Assembly: GCA_022793145.1 (NCBI GenBank)
Contig: JAAWCI010000031.1
Location: 1-45,822 of the forward strand
Origin: Bacilli bacterium
Lineage (GTDB): Bacteria > Bacillota_I > Bacilli_A > RF39 > UBA660
DNA: 45,822 nucleotides
Reading direction: 5' to 3'
Numbering within the stretch: position 1 is the stretch's first letter; each line of letters begins with the position of its first letter. This document shows positions 16,261 through 24,493 of this stretch, piece by piece. A model generated the notes under the pieces. The model saw only the letters and a list, made by a program, of their open reading frames with translations. It had not been told where the DNA came from and ran no database searches. Both the position numbers and the translations under genes were made by a program.

Positions 16261-18000
16261 ATGGAATATAGTGAAAAAACAGGAAAATGGTTTATTGCGT
16301 ATAAAGGCGTGGATATTAATCTGAATGATATTGTTAGTGCTCTTAGAAACATTTGTCCACAGTCTTATACTGTAAGATCAAAAATAGGAGATAATTTAAT
16401 TTTTTCTAAAATTGTTTATGCTGATTATGAAGATGATCGAGATCCGCATTGGGAAGGTGATACAGGAATTCTCACTGTTAATGGATATATCCAATCAGAG
16501 ATTAGGGCCGCAGTTAGAGCATATTCAAAATATAGCATTAGTGATGAAGACAGATATCAACGTCTTACCAATTATATGTATCGTGAATATAAAACAGATT
16601 TTTTTGAGAAACTAAAATCCTATATGCATTTTTGTTCTGCTGTTTGGGATAGAAACACGAATTCACTGATTGCTGGTGTTTCAGAACCAATAAATGAATT
16701 TACACATTTATATTATGGTTATACAAGAAAAAATTCTGAAGTTATGTTTTCTAATAATAAAGAGTTATTGAAACAATTTTGTGAAGATATAGTAGAAATG
16801 GAACCAAACACTTATATGAGAAATGGAGAAATTTTTACTTTGGATGGGAGACCTTTTAAAAAGGACACTTCTTTAATTAAAAATACTAGAGAAAATGCAA
16901 CTTCTTTAATTGAAGGATTAAATGCTTTGCTTGTTCAAGTTACAGATAGTGCTGTTAGAGCAAAAATAGAAGAAAATGTAGAGGCTTATTTGTTATCACA
17001 AGATCCTAAAAAAAAGATAAGCGATTATGTTTTTAATGAATTGGATAAGGAACTTAAGACTCAGATTTTACAGATTATAAGGAGAACGATAGAAGAATAT
17101 AGTATAGAACATGAAATTACAACGCAGTTAAATGAATTATTTAATGAAAAACTAAGTGATTATGCCAGTCAGATAACGGTTCCAATCACTCATATTATTA
17201 AGTTAAATGATGTTATTTTAGGAAAAACTCAAGGCGGATTTTATCATGAAAGATTTGAGCAGATATTAACGCAAACACAATTAGATGAACCAATTATGTT
17301 AATTGGACCAGCGGGAAGTGGAAAGAATGTTGCGATATCTCAAGTAGCAGATGCTTTAGGTTTACATATGTATTATACCAATAATGCATCTAATGAATTT
17401 AAATTGACTGGCTTTATTGATGCTGGAGGAAATTACCGAGATACTGAATTTTATAAAGCATTTAAAAATGGTGGTGTTTTTTTCCTAGATGAAATTGATA
17501 ATTCTGATCCATCTGCACTGATTGTAATCAATTCCGCACTTGCAAATGGATATATGGCATTTCCACATGAAACAATTGATAGACATCCAGACTTTAGAAT
17601 TATAGCAGCGGCCAATACTTGGGGAAAAGGAGCAGACTTACAATATGTTGGAAGAAATGCATTAGATGGTGCTACCTTAGATCGGTTTGACAATATTTTC
17701 TTTGATTATGATAAGAACTTAGAGCAAGCTTTATATCCAAATGATGAAGTCTTACAATTTATGTGGGCGTTTAGAAATGCAGTTTATCAATCTAAAGTTC
17801 CTCATATTGTTTCAACTCGTGGAATTGGAAAAGTATATAAAAAAGAAATTAATGGTATTCCTGTACCTTATATTTTAACTTCTAATGTTATCAAAAATCT
17901 TGGTCAAGATGATATTAATGTTATTATAGGAAATATGCAAGATATTCGTTCTGATAACAAATTTTATGAAGGTATTAAACAGTTGAGGCTTAGTAGATAA
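16261..18000 (+). CDS. MoxR-like AAA ATPase with degenerate class II amidotransferase-like N-terminus
   Basis: A 579-residue protein. The C-terminal part (about 320-579) is an AAA ATPase of the MoxR/dynein-related type: Walker A GPAGSGKN, FFLDEIDNSDP as Walker B, AAANTWG as sensor 1, and DRFDNIFFDYD. The N-terminal ~200 residues look by eye like a class II glutamine amidotransferase (Ntn) domain. The evidence is VNGYIQ, then FFEKLKSYMHFCSAVWDR, THLYYGYT, FSNNKELLKQFC and NTYMRNGE, which parallel the AsnB/GlmS order. The catalytic N-terminal Cys is absent (MEY). A helical linker joins the parts (about 210-310). It is co-transcribed with the vWA-like gene 1 base downstream. MoxR ATPases usually act as chaperones with vWA partners; the target is unknown. 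Confidence 0.75.
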   Translation: MEYSEKTGKWFIAYKGVDINLNDIVSALRNICPQSYTVRSKIGDNLIFSKIVYADYEDDRDPHWEGDTGILTVNGYIQSEIRAAVRAYSKYSISDEDRYQRLTNYMYREYKTDFFEKLKSYMHFCSAVWDRNTNSLIAGVSEPINEFTHLYYGYTRKNSEVMFSNNKELLKQFCEDIVEMEPNTYMRNGEIFTLDGRPFKKDTSLIKNTRENATSLIEGLNALLVQVTDSAVRAKIEENVEAYLLSQDPKKKISDYVFNELDKELKTQILQIIRRTIEEYSIEHEITTQLNELFNEKLSDYASQITVPITHIIKLNDVILGKTQGGFYHERFEQILTQTQLDEPIMLIGPAGSGKNVAISQVADALGLHMYYTNNASNEFKLTGFIDAGGNYRDTEFYKAFKNGGVFFLDEIDNSDPSALIVINSALANGYMAFPHETIDRHPDFRIIAAANTWGKGADLQYVGRNALDGATLDRFDNIFFDYDKNLEQALYPNDEVLQFMWAFRNAVYQSKVPHIVSTRGIGKVYKKEINGIPVPYILTSNVIKNLGQDDINVIIGNMQDIRSDNKFYEGIKQLRLSR

Positions 18001-18001
18001 T

Positions 18002-18889
18002 ATGTATCAATATTATAAAAAGGGTGAATTAGATGTTATGGAATATTCATTTGGTTCTTTGATTGAATTTATTGAATATTTAGATCATGCACCAATCAAT
18101 TCTAGCATTTGGGGATATAGAGATCTGGGAAGTGAAACAGGGGATTTTGATTTTTGTCAAACTAGATCTTTAGCAGAAGCCAAAGAATTTTGTAAGTATG
18201 GATATCATGAGAATTTTGATAAGCTAGTTGAATTAAAAACTTCTTTAGAAAAATATATTAAATTATCTAGAAAAAGAAGTAAGCAATATAATTTTTATGT
18301 CGGTTATGCTCCTGATGTAAAAGCATATTTAGAAGGAAATCCTCTTTCTATGCTGAACAAGCAAAATCCAAAAAGAAGGCATATTGACATATATTATAAT
18401 TCTGCTATTTTAGGTTCAGTTTCAACTGGGCAGATTTATAATAGAGGAGCAATTACATTATGTCTTGCTGAAATTTTAGAAAATATGGGGTTTACTGTTG
18501 GACTAAACATCTTTACGATGTCTGAAAAAAATGGACAAGTTCATTATGCAAAATTTCATGTGAAACATCCTGGAGAAAGATTAAATGTACAGAAACTGTA
18601 TTTTCCTTTATGTAACCCTTCATTTTTAAGGCGACTTGTCTTTCGATTAAGAGAGCAGACTCCTGATATTACTTATCCATGGACAGAGGGATATGGAGCC
18701 ACTTCTGATGATTATACAATTCGAAGAATCATTGATTTAAAAGATAATGATATTGTCATTTGTCAGCCAAGTGAAATGAATGTGCAAGGACGTGATATTG
18801 TAGATGATGCCAATGCTATGTTTCATTATATAGATCGATTTACAAGTGATGAAATAGAGCTTGCCCATGTGAAACGCTTACAAAGATAA
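18002..18889 (+). CDS. vWA-like partner of the MoxR ATPase, function unknown
   Basis: A 295-residue soluble protein. The central and C-terminal part (about 115-290) resembles a von Willebrand A/Rossmann-type fold. It has a strand IDIYYNSA, a helix with YNRGAITLCLAEILENMGF and a strand VGLNIFTM, ending DIVICQPSEMNVQGRDI and then a helix. The canonical metal-site DxSxS is absent (YYNSA in its place). I recall similar proteins beside MoxR ATPases in phage and actinobacterial genomes (a DUF7192-like family), but I cannot verify this. The ATG follows the MoxR stop by one base, so translation is coupled. The N-terminal ~110 residues are unassigned. Confidence 0.6.
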   Translation: MYQYYKKGELDVMEYSFGSLIEFIEYLDHAPINSSIWGYRDLGSETGDFDFCQTRSLAEAKEFCKYGYHENFDKLVELKTSLEKYIKLSRKRSKQYNFYVGYAPDVKAYLEGNPLSMLNKQNPKRRHIDIYYNSAILGSVSTGQIYNRGAITLCLAEILENMGFTVGLNIFTMSEKNGQVHYAKFHVKHPGERLNVQKLYFPLCNPSFLRRLVFRLREQTPDITYPWTEGYGATSDDYTIRRIIDLKDNDIVICQPSEMNVQGRDIVDDANAMFHYIDRFTSDEIELAHVKRLQR

Positions 18890-18921
18890 AAAACTATTGT
18901 ATTTAACTACAATAGTTTTTT
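18888..18921. terminator. Bidirectional terminator between the vWA-like gene and glmS
   Basis: AAAAAACTATTGTA / TACAATAGTTTTTT, 14-bp perfect stem with a 6-base loop, between two convergent genes. Confidence 0.9.
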
Positions 18922-18928
18922 GATGAAT

Positions 18929-20722
18929 TTATTCTACTGTTACTGATTTGGCTAAATTTTTAGGTTTATCAATATCACAGCCTCTTAAAAGAGCAATTTC
19001 ATAAGCAAGCAGTTGAAATGGAATAATATTTAAAATAGGTTGAAATAAAGGCTCTGTAGAAGGAACTATAATGAAATCATCACAATAATCACATTCTTCA
19101 AGCTTTTGATTTGTAACTACGATAGAATATGCTCCTCTAGCTTTTACTTCTTTGATATTACTGATAGTTTTTTCTTGAATAGACGAATCAGTGACCAAAG
19201 ATAAAACTGGTGTTTTTTCTTCAATTAATGAAATGGTTCCGTGTTTTAGTTCCCCTGCAGCATAAGCTTCACTATGAATGTATGAAATCTCTTTTAGTTT
19301 TAAAGATGCTTCCATGCAAATAGCGTAATCAATACTTCTTCCTAAAAAGAATATGTCATTGTGCTTATAAATTTTATAAGCAATGTCTTTGGTTTTTAAA
19401 TTTTCCAATAACTTTTTCATTTTTAATGGAAGTTTTTGAAAAGCGCTTAATAATGGAATGATTTCTTCCATATTAGAACTTTGCTCTAATTTCAATTTCA
19501 GGGTAATGAGAGAAAAGAGGGCTAGCTGAGCCAAATAAGCCTTTGTAGTTGCAACCGCTATTTCAGAGCCAGCTTTTAAAGGAAGTATATATTTTGCCTC
19601 TCTTGCAATTGTACTAGTAATAACATTTACTAGAGCAAGGGTATCAATGTGATCTTTATTTGCTTTTCTAAGAGATGCTAAGGTATCAGCAGTTTCTCCA
19701 GATTGTGAAACAACAATCACTAAAGTTTTTTTATCATAAAATACTTTTTTATATCGATACTCACTGGCGATTTCAACTTCAACAGGAATACTAGCGTATG
19801 TTTCTATCATCCATTTTCCAACTAACCCAGTATGGTAGGCACTTCCACAAGCGACAATTTGAATTTTGTTGTACTTAGAAAAGTTAGGCAATTTTTTGAA
19901 TTCCATCTCAGGATCTTTTAAAAATGGAGTTATGATATTGTAAATGACATCAGGCTGTTCATAAATTTCTTTTAACATATAATGAGCATATCCATTTTTG
20001 TCATTGTTACAATTTTCAATATGGAGCGTTTTCCAAATAGGATGAGTCTCTTTTTCTTCTATTAGAGTCACTTTATTTTTTTCTAATTTCACAATGCTTC
20101 CTTCATTTAGATAACAAATTTCTTTTGTATAAGAACTAATTGCCATTGGGTCAGAAGCTAAAAACAATTCCTCTTCTGTTTTCCCTAAAACCAGAGGACT
20201 TTCTTTTTTCATTGCATATAAAGTATCTGGTTCTAAATCATTGATAATAGCAAATGCATAAGAACCTTTTAACTTTTCTTTCGCCTTTTTTAAAGCTTTA
20301 ATCATATTTTTAAAATTTTTAAAAGCATCATCTATAAAAGCAGCAGCAACTTCAGTATCTGTTTCTGTTTGGAATTGATATCCCTTTTTTTCTAACATTT
20401 GTTTTAATTCTATGTAATTTTCTATAATTCCATTATGAACAAGTGTAATATTTCCGCTTTGATGGGGATGAGAATTGGTTGTGCAAGCTTTTCCATGAGT
20501 TGCCCATCTTGTATGTCCTATTCCTAATATTGTATTTTCTAATTTTACTTTTTTTTCTAATTGTTCTAATCTTCCAACTGATTTTATAACTTTGATTTTA
20601 TTGTTTTTTTGATATGCAATTCCAGCGGAATCATATCCTCTATATTCTAAGGCTTTTAAGCCCGTAATTAAAATAGATATCGTTTTTTCTTGTTTGCCTA
20701 GATATCCAACTATTCCACACAT
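18929..20722 (-). CDS. glmS: Glutamine-fructose-6-phosphate aminotransferase (isomerising)
   Basis: A 597-residue enzyme that makes glucosamine-6-phosphate from fructose-6-phosphate and glutamine, the first step to cell-wall UDP-GlcNAc. The start is set at MCGIVGYLG because Cys2 must become the N-terminal nucleophile; AAGGA lies 6 bases upstream. An upstream in-frame ATG at 20740 would add MERRII. The N-terminal Ntn amidotransferase domain shows HTRWATHGK and HNGIIENY. Two SIS sugar-isomerase domains follow (VACGSAYHTG, SQSGETADTL, FLGRSIDYAI, EAYAAGELKHG). The C-terminus LAKSVTVE is the GlmS signature that shuttles ammonia to the active site. It is controlled by the ribozyme upstream. Confidence 0.97.
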   Translation of the reverse strand: MCGIVGYLGKQEKTISILITGLKALEYRGYDSAGIAYQKNNKIKVIKSVGRLEQLEKKVKLENTILGIGHTRWATHGKACTTNSHPHQSGNITLVHNGIIENYIELKQMLEKKGYQFQTETDTEVAAAFIDDAFKNFKNMIKALKKAKEKLKGSYAFAIINDLEPDTLYAMKKESPLVLGKTEEELFLASDPMAISSYTKEICYLNEGSIVKLEKNKVTLIEEKETHPIWKTLHIENCNNDKNGYAHYMLKEIYEQPDVIYNIITPFLKDPEMEFKKLPNFSKYNKIQIVACGSAYHTGLVGKWMIETYASIPVEVEIASEYRYKKVFYDKKTLVIVVSQSGETADTLASLRKANKDHIDTLALVNVITSTIAREAKYILPLKAGSEIAVATTKAYLAQLALFSLITLKLKLEQSSNMEEIIPLLSAFQKLPLKMKKLLENLKTKDIAYKIYKHNDIFFLGRSIDYAICMEASLKLKEISYIHSEAYAAGELKHGTISLIEEKTPVLSLVTDSSIQEKTISNIKEVKARGAYSIVVTNQKLEECDYCDDFIIVPSTEPLFQPILNIIPFQLLAYEIALLRGCDIDKPKNLAKSVTVE

Positions 20723-20754
20723 AATTATCCTTCTTTCCATGATTAAAAAAAGTG

Positions 20755-20888
20755 TTGGAATGTTGTTTTGTTACAATCTTGATTTTGCTTTTTCACAATC
20801 ATTCTTTCGAATACACAAATCCGTAACAGTACCCGCCGAATCTTTCGATATTCTGTTAACCTCGTCAACTAACAATAGTCCAGGCGCT
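20755..20888 (-). ncRNA. glmS ribozyme/riboswitch (glucosamine-6-phosphate sensing)
   Basis: On the minus strand, A|GCGCC (cleavage between 20888 and 20887) begins the core. GTTGACGAGG follows (plus coordinates about 20859-20868), then the TATCGAAAGATTCGGCGG block (20833-20850). All three are invariant segments of the glmS ribozyme in the order seen in Bacillus. A peripheral hairpin ATTC-GAAA-GAAT follows. It lies about 30 bases downstream of a strong promoter and upstream of glmS. When glucosamine-6-phosphate binds, the RNA cuts itself and the glmS mRNA is degraded. The exact 3' end of the element is uncertain. Confidence 0.93.
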
Positions 20889-20927
20889 AAGTGAAGATTT
20901 ACTCCTTTCAAGTCTTTACTTTATTAC

Positions 20928-20956
20928 ATTATATGAAAAATTTCTTGTTTTGGCAA
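20928..20956 (-). promoter_or_regulatory. glmS promoter
   Basis: Minus strand: TTGCCA (20956-20951), 17-base spacer, TATAAT (20933-20928). Transcription would begin near 20921, about 33 bases before the ribozyme cleavage site. Confidence 0.8.
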
Positions 20957-20972
20957 TTATCCTTAACAAAAT

Positions 20973-21000
20973 TTGACAAAATAGGGATATGTGCTAAAAT
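20973..21000 (+). promoter_or_regulatory. Promoter of the hypothetical gene run at 21030
   Basis: TTGACA at 20973-20978, 16-base spacer, TAAAAT at 20995-21000 with an extended TG. It is back to back with the glmS promoter. Confidence 0.75.
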
Positions 21001-21029
21001 AAGGGCATTAAAAAAAGGGGGAATTTATA

Positions 21030-21482
21030 ATGCTTTTGAATCTTTATTTTTCAACAACAATAGCAAGTATAACAATTGATTTTATAAAATGTTTTGCAGT
21101 AAGAAAAAGTCTATTGAAAAAAGGATACACATTTTCAAGCAAAATGACAGGGATTCATTTAACAGATATGTTTGGGTTGCTTTATGATTTATTTTTTCCA
21201 GGAGCAAATATATGTAATGCTTATCAGCTTTTATGTACAAAAGAAAAGGAATTAGAAGATGAATTATTAAGAAGAGGTACAATATATAAGCCAGAAGACT
21301 CATTTGAGCAAACGGAACTGCCTGTGAAAGAAGAAGGAACTAAAGTGCAAACAGCTACTAGAGCCAAAACTTACGAAGGCATGACTATAGCGGAAAAGAG
21401 AGATGCACTATTAAAAGAGCGTGAACGTTTATTGAATGACTTAGTAACTACAGAAGAGAAGCTTGGGGCTTTAAAAAAGTAG
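21030..21482 (+). CDS. Uncharacterised protein with N-terminal hydrophobic region and C-terminal coiled coil
   Basis: A 150-residue protein of no recognised family. The N-terminal ~60 residues are hydrophobic and aromatic (LLNLYFSTTIASITI, then DMFGLLYDLFFPG), suggesting membrane association. The C-terminal ~45 residues are charged and heptad-like (EKRDALLKERERLLNDLV), suggesting a coiled coil. It is the first gene of the run 21030-24422. GGGGG precedes the ATG, and a 16-base-spacer promoter lies upstream. The next gene starts 5 bases after its stop. Confidence 0.65.
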   Translation: MLLNLYFSTTIASITIDFIKCFAVRKSLLKKGYTFSSKMTGIHLTDMFGLLYDLFFPGANICNAYQLLCTKEKELEDELLRRGTIYKPEDSFEQTELPVKEEGTKVQTATRAKTYEGMTIAEKRDALLKERERLLNDLVTTEEKLGALKK

Positions 21483-21487
21483 AAATA

Positions 21488-21835
21488 ATGAAAATAAAAA
21501 ATGTTAGAGAACCAAATCAAGAAGAAAAAGAAAGTATTGTACCAATTTTAATCACGTTTGGAATTACTACTGCAATACTAACCGCTATAATATATTTGAT
21601 GACATTCCATTTTATGGAGATTGGTGAAAGTATGTATCTAGCTGAAAAAGTGATTTCTAAAAAAACAGCGCTTCAACATGATCAAGTAGTTAAATTATTT
21701 GAAGCTATTTATAAAAGAGATTATATGCGAAACAAATTAGAAGGAATATCAGTTTCCGTTTTGGCTAGTATCATAGCTGAAGGGTTCTGTGGAATGATTT
21801 ATAAAGTACATAAAACAATAAAAGGATTAAAATAG
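21488..21835 (+). CDS. Small membrane protein, unknown
   Basis: A 115-residue protein. One clear membrane helix (about 17-40) follows a charged N-terminus. A second, weaker hydrophobic patch (about 83-103, VSVLASIIAEGFCGMIY) lies near the end. I recognise no family. It is packed between neighbours (5-base and 1-base gaps), so it is expressed with them. No strong ribosome binding site is present, and translation may be coupled. Confidence 0.6.
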   Translation: MKIKNVREPNQEEKESIVPILITFGITTAILTAIIYLMTFHFMEIGESMYLAEKVISKKTALQHDQVVKLFEAIYKRDYMRNKLEGISVSVLASIIAEGFCGMIYKVHKTIKGLK

Positions 21836-21836
21836 G

Positions 21837-22067
21837 ATGAATTTAGAAAAAGGAAAAATTATTGAATTAGAAGATAATATAGAATATTATATTATTGATA
21901 AAATAGAGTTACATGAGAAAATCTATTTGTATATTAGCAAACTCAAACCAGAAAGTGGATATGATTTGCGATTTGTTGAATTTAAAGAGGATCGTGTTTA
22001 TCCTGTTTTAGAGGAAGCTATTATAAAACGTTTATTTTTAATAGTAGGGAAAAAAGGATGTGAATAA
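21837..22067 (+). CDS. Small acidic beta-rich protein (DUF1292-like appearance)
   Basis: A 76-residue protein with alternating strands (KIIELEDNIEYYIIDKIEL, then KIYLYISKL, then LRFVEF). This is the look of the small DUF1292/YrzB-type proteins of Firmicutes, judged by eye and without a diagnostic motif. It has no membrane segment or catalytic motif. It lies in a tight gene run (1-base and 3-base gaps). Function unknown. Confidence 0.5.
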   Translation: MNLEKGKIIELEDNIEYYIIDKIELHEKIYLYISKLKPESGYDLRFVEFKEDRVYPVLEEAIIKRLFLIVGKKGCE

Positions 22068-22070
22068 AAG

Positions 22071-22595
22071 ATGGCAAAATATGATATGAGTGAAAAAGAT
22101 GAATTTTTAATTTTGCTACGTAATATAGAAAAGATGATGAGGGTAAGTCCTAGTATGTTATTAGATAGCCCAGATTATGCAGAGAAAATTCAGAGGTTTA
22201 ATTCTTTGGTATCATTAGTACCTAGCTTTCGTTTATCGGAAGGAGAAAGCAAAGAAGTGCAAAGGTTATGGAAATCTCTCAAGCATTCTATTGAACAACG
22301 TGCAAAAAAGGTTGCCGCAGATGCACAATTGACACCACAAGAACGACTTCTTCAAATTTTAAAAAATATAATAGGAAGATGGGGAACCGCTTCTCGTGAT
22401 GAAAAAAAAGAATTTATTAAAGAGGCTCATCGATTACAATTGGATCAAAGTGTTATGGCAAGAATGAGTACAGAACAAATCAGGGAATATAGAGAACTTA
22501 TAGAAACAATTAGAGGAATGGCGACAATTGAACAAATAAGTCTAGAAGAACAAGTAAAAAGAGAAACTTCAGAACGTAGAAGATTTGGGTTATAA
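22071..22595 (+). CDS. Uncharacterised helical protein
   Basis: A 174-residue, mostly helical and charged soluble protein without recognised domains. Repeated segments of Arg/Lys/Glu (SKEVQRLWKSLKHS, then EIREYR-like and RETSERRR) suggest a helical bundle, possibly nucleic-acid or protein binding. It sits in the middle of the run of unknown genes. Its stop is 43 bases before the next start, which has its own strong ribosome binding site. Confidence 0.6.
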   Translation: MAKYDMSEKDEFLILLRNIEKMMRVSPSMLLDSPDYAEKIQRFNSLVSLVPSFRLSEGESKEVQRLWKSLKHSIEQRAKKVAADAQLTPQERLLQILKNIIGRWGTASRDEKKEFIKEAHRLQLDQSVMARMSTEQIREYRELIETIRGMATIEQISLEEQVKRETSERRRFGL

Positions 22596-22638
22596 TATTA
22601 ACAACAGAGTTTATAAAAGTTTTATTAGGAGGAAATTT

Positions 22639-23223
22639 ATGAATTTGGATAAATATAATATTGAAAAACTAATTACTTGGAGTAATATTAGGATGAATGA
22701 AAAAGAGAAAAAATTAAGTAAATTTTCAGTTGCTATGGGTTGTATATTTTTATTAGGACTAATTGTTGCTCCTTATAAGTATGTATTATTGGGTGCTGCA
22801 ATTTCTTCTTTTGTTACCCCTGTTTCTTTTTATATAAAAAATGCGCAAAGACGTGTATATGCTTCATCAAAACTACGTAAAGTAGCCAAAGAACTAGGAA
22901 AGAATGGGATTCATACTACTCGATTAAAGCTTCAAAAAGCAACTACATTTACTACTCGTAGTTATAATGAAGATAGTGAGTCTTATTTATATGGAATAGG
23001 AAAAGTTCAAACAACTATATTCCAAGACAATTATGGACAATTGAAAGCACTTCAACAAATTCGAAGTGAACTATTAAGAGAACCATATAGTTATATTGCG
23101 TGTTTGCGTGATTGTGTCAAGGAAGTAAAATGTGAGAGTATAGATAGACAATATACTAAAATTGTAAAAGATTCACCAAAAGTAAAGCAATTACTATTAG
23201 AAAATAAGAGGAATAAGAATTAA
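22639..23223 (+). CDS. Tandem paralogue 1 of an unknown two-helix membrane family
   Basis: A 194-residue protein. Its layout is shared with the next two genes. A short N-terminal amphipathic stretch (MNLDKYNIEKLI) comes first, then two adjacent hydrophobic helices (about 28-48 and 50-68). A basic stretch and a helix-turn GKNGIHTTRLKLQKA follow. Then come a variable loop, a strand, the shared QLKALQQIRSEL motif and a C-terminal lysine-rich tail. A longer frame opens at 22585, but AGGAGG at 22627-22632 fixes the ATG at 22639. Orientation and role are unknown. The conserved motif probably lies in the cytoplasm, by the positive-inside rule. Confidence 0.65.
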   Translation: MNLDKYNIEKLITWSNIRMNEKEKKLSKFSVAMGCIFLLGLIVAPYKYVLLGAAISSFVTPVSFYIKNAQRRVYASSKLRKVAKELGKNGIHTTRLKLQKATTFTTRSYNEDSESYLYGIGKVQTTIFQDNYGQLKALQQIRSELLREPYSYIACLRDCVKEVKCESIDRQYTKIVKDSPKVKQLLLENKRNKN

Positions 23224-23290
23224 TATTCCCTTTGTTTAACGAAAATGAAATATGTGATAGAATAAATTCGTTTGAAAAGGGGGACTTTAT

Positions 23291-23863
23291 ATGAATTTAA
23301 ATAGTATTGATATTCATCAAATAATTTTAATGAGTAGGAAAAAATTAAATTTGAAAAACTTATTGATTAAAGGGTTATCCGTTTTTACATTTTTAGTTTG
23401 TGTAGCAGGTTTATTTTGCAATAACATATTACATCAAGTTTTACCGTGGACATGCTGGGTTGGATCAGGAGGCTGTGCTGTTATTAATGTGTTAAGTCAG
23501 GTATACACACATGCTAAAATAAAACATCAAGCAAATCAACAGTTGACATCTTTAGCAAAATATTTAAATCAAGAGGGAATAGATGTTAGCAGATTGAATT
23601 TAAAAAGAGCACTTGTTGCAGAGAAACTCCCAAGTCAAGTTATGCGTGAGCAGGGGATTACTAATATTGTGGAAAGTATAACGATTTTTACAGATGAAAA
23701 TGAGCAATTAAAAGCATTAAGGCAAGTACGTTCAGAACTTGTTCAAGAGTTTAGACCAATAACAAGTGGAGATGTTATAGATGTAGACTATGTTGAAATT
23801 ATGGAAGACTCAAAACAAGTAAAAAGCATATTAGAAAAAACATTAGCAAGGTCAAGGTTTTAA
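23291..23863 (+). CDS. Tandem paralogue 2 of the same unknown membrane family
   Basis: A 190-residue protein with the same order of parts: MNLNSIDIHQII, two hydrophobic helices (about 29-48 and 54-72), LNQEGIDVSRLNLKRA, a strand, QLKALRQVRSELVQE and a short basic tail. Identity to its neighbours is low outside the motifs, so the duplications are old. GGGGG lies 6 bases before the ATG. A 67-base gap upstream holds a possible weak promoter. It is 1 base from the third copy. Confidence 0.65.
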   Translation: MNLNSIDIHQIILMSRKKLNLKNLLIKGLSVFTFLVCVAGLFCNNILHQVLPWTCWVGSGGCAVINVLSQVYTHAKIKHQANQQLTSLAKYLNQEGIDVSRLNLKRALVAEKLPSQVMREQGITNIVESITIFTDENEQLKALRQVRSELVQEFRPITSGDVIDVDYVEIMEDSKQVKSILEKTLARSRF

Positions 23864-23864
23864 T

Positions 23865-24422
23865 ATGGATTTAACACAATATAAATTAGAAGAATTGATT
23901 GAAAATAGCAAAAAGAAAATTAATGTTCCTTTGATTCTTTATAAAAATCTTAAATTATTTACTATTGTATTAGTGATAGAAGCTCTTATTTTATGCCCTC
24001 TTACTTGGAATTTTATAAACCCATCTATTTATCTTTGGATTGTTGCTGTTCTAGCACCTATCAAAACCAGTTTCAATTTGATACTTCCAAGATTGCAGAA
24101 AAAACGTGCGAATCAAAAATTAAAAGAGGTCGTTCAAATTCTAAAACAGCATGGAATTCATACTTGCAAAATGAAACTAAAGCATGCAAAAGTTGCTTCT
24201 CAATATTTAAAATGTATTGTGAATGATAATGGCGCTATGATGACTTCGAAACATGTTGTTATGTTTAAAAATAGAGACAATCAATTAAACGCCTTGAAAC
24301 AAACACGCGCTGAATTGCAAGCGCTTTCTTATCCGTTTCGAAGTACAATTGTAGGAGAAACCCAAATTGTAACAGAAGAAAAAAAAGCTATGCAATTATA
24401 TCTTGCTATGAAAAAGAGATAA
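23865..24422 (+). CDS. Tandem paralogue 3 of the same unknown membrane family
   Basis: A 185-residue protein with MDLTQYKLEELI and two hydrophobic helices (about 28-46 and 53-70). It continues with LKQHGIHTCKMKLKHA, a strand with VVMFKNRDNQLNALKQTRAELQ, and a short tail. It matches copies 1 and 2 at the GIHT/GID..-LKL/LNL segment and the QL(K/N)AL(R/K/Q)Q-R-EL motif. It starts 1 base after copy 2 and is the last gene before a strong terminator. Confidence 0.65.
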   Translation: MDLTQYKLEELIENSKKKINVPLILYKNLKLFTIVLVIEALILCPLTWNFINPSIYLWIVAVLAPIKTSFNLILPRLQKKRANQKLKEVVQILKQHGIHTCKMKLKHAKVASQYLKCIVNDNGAMMTSKHVVMFKNRDNQLNALKQTRAELQALSYPFRSTIVGETQIVTEEKKAMQLYLAMKKR

Positions 24423-24434
24423 ATTCTCTTTTTT
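24411..24434 (+). terminator. Terminator of the 21030-24422 gene run
   Basis: AAAAGAGA / TCTCTTTT stem with a 5-base loop and further T residues, overlapping the stop codon. Confidence 0.75.
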
Positions 24435-24493
24435 CTTACTTTTTATTCACTTTTAATAAGGTAAAATATAGTATAATAGGATTAGGTGAGATT

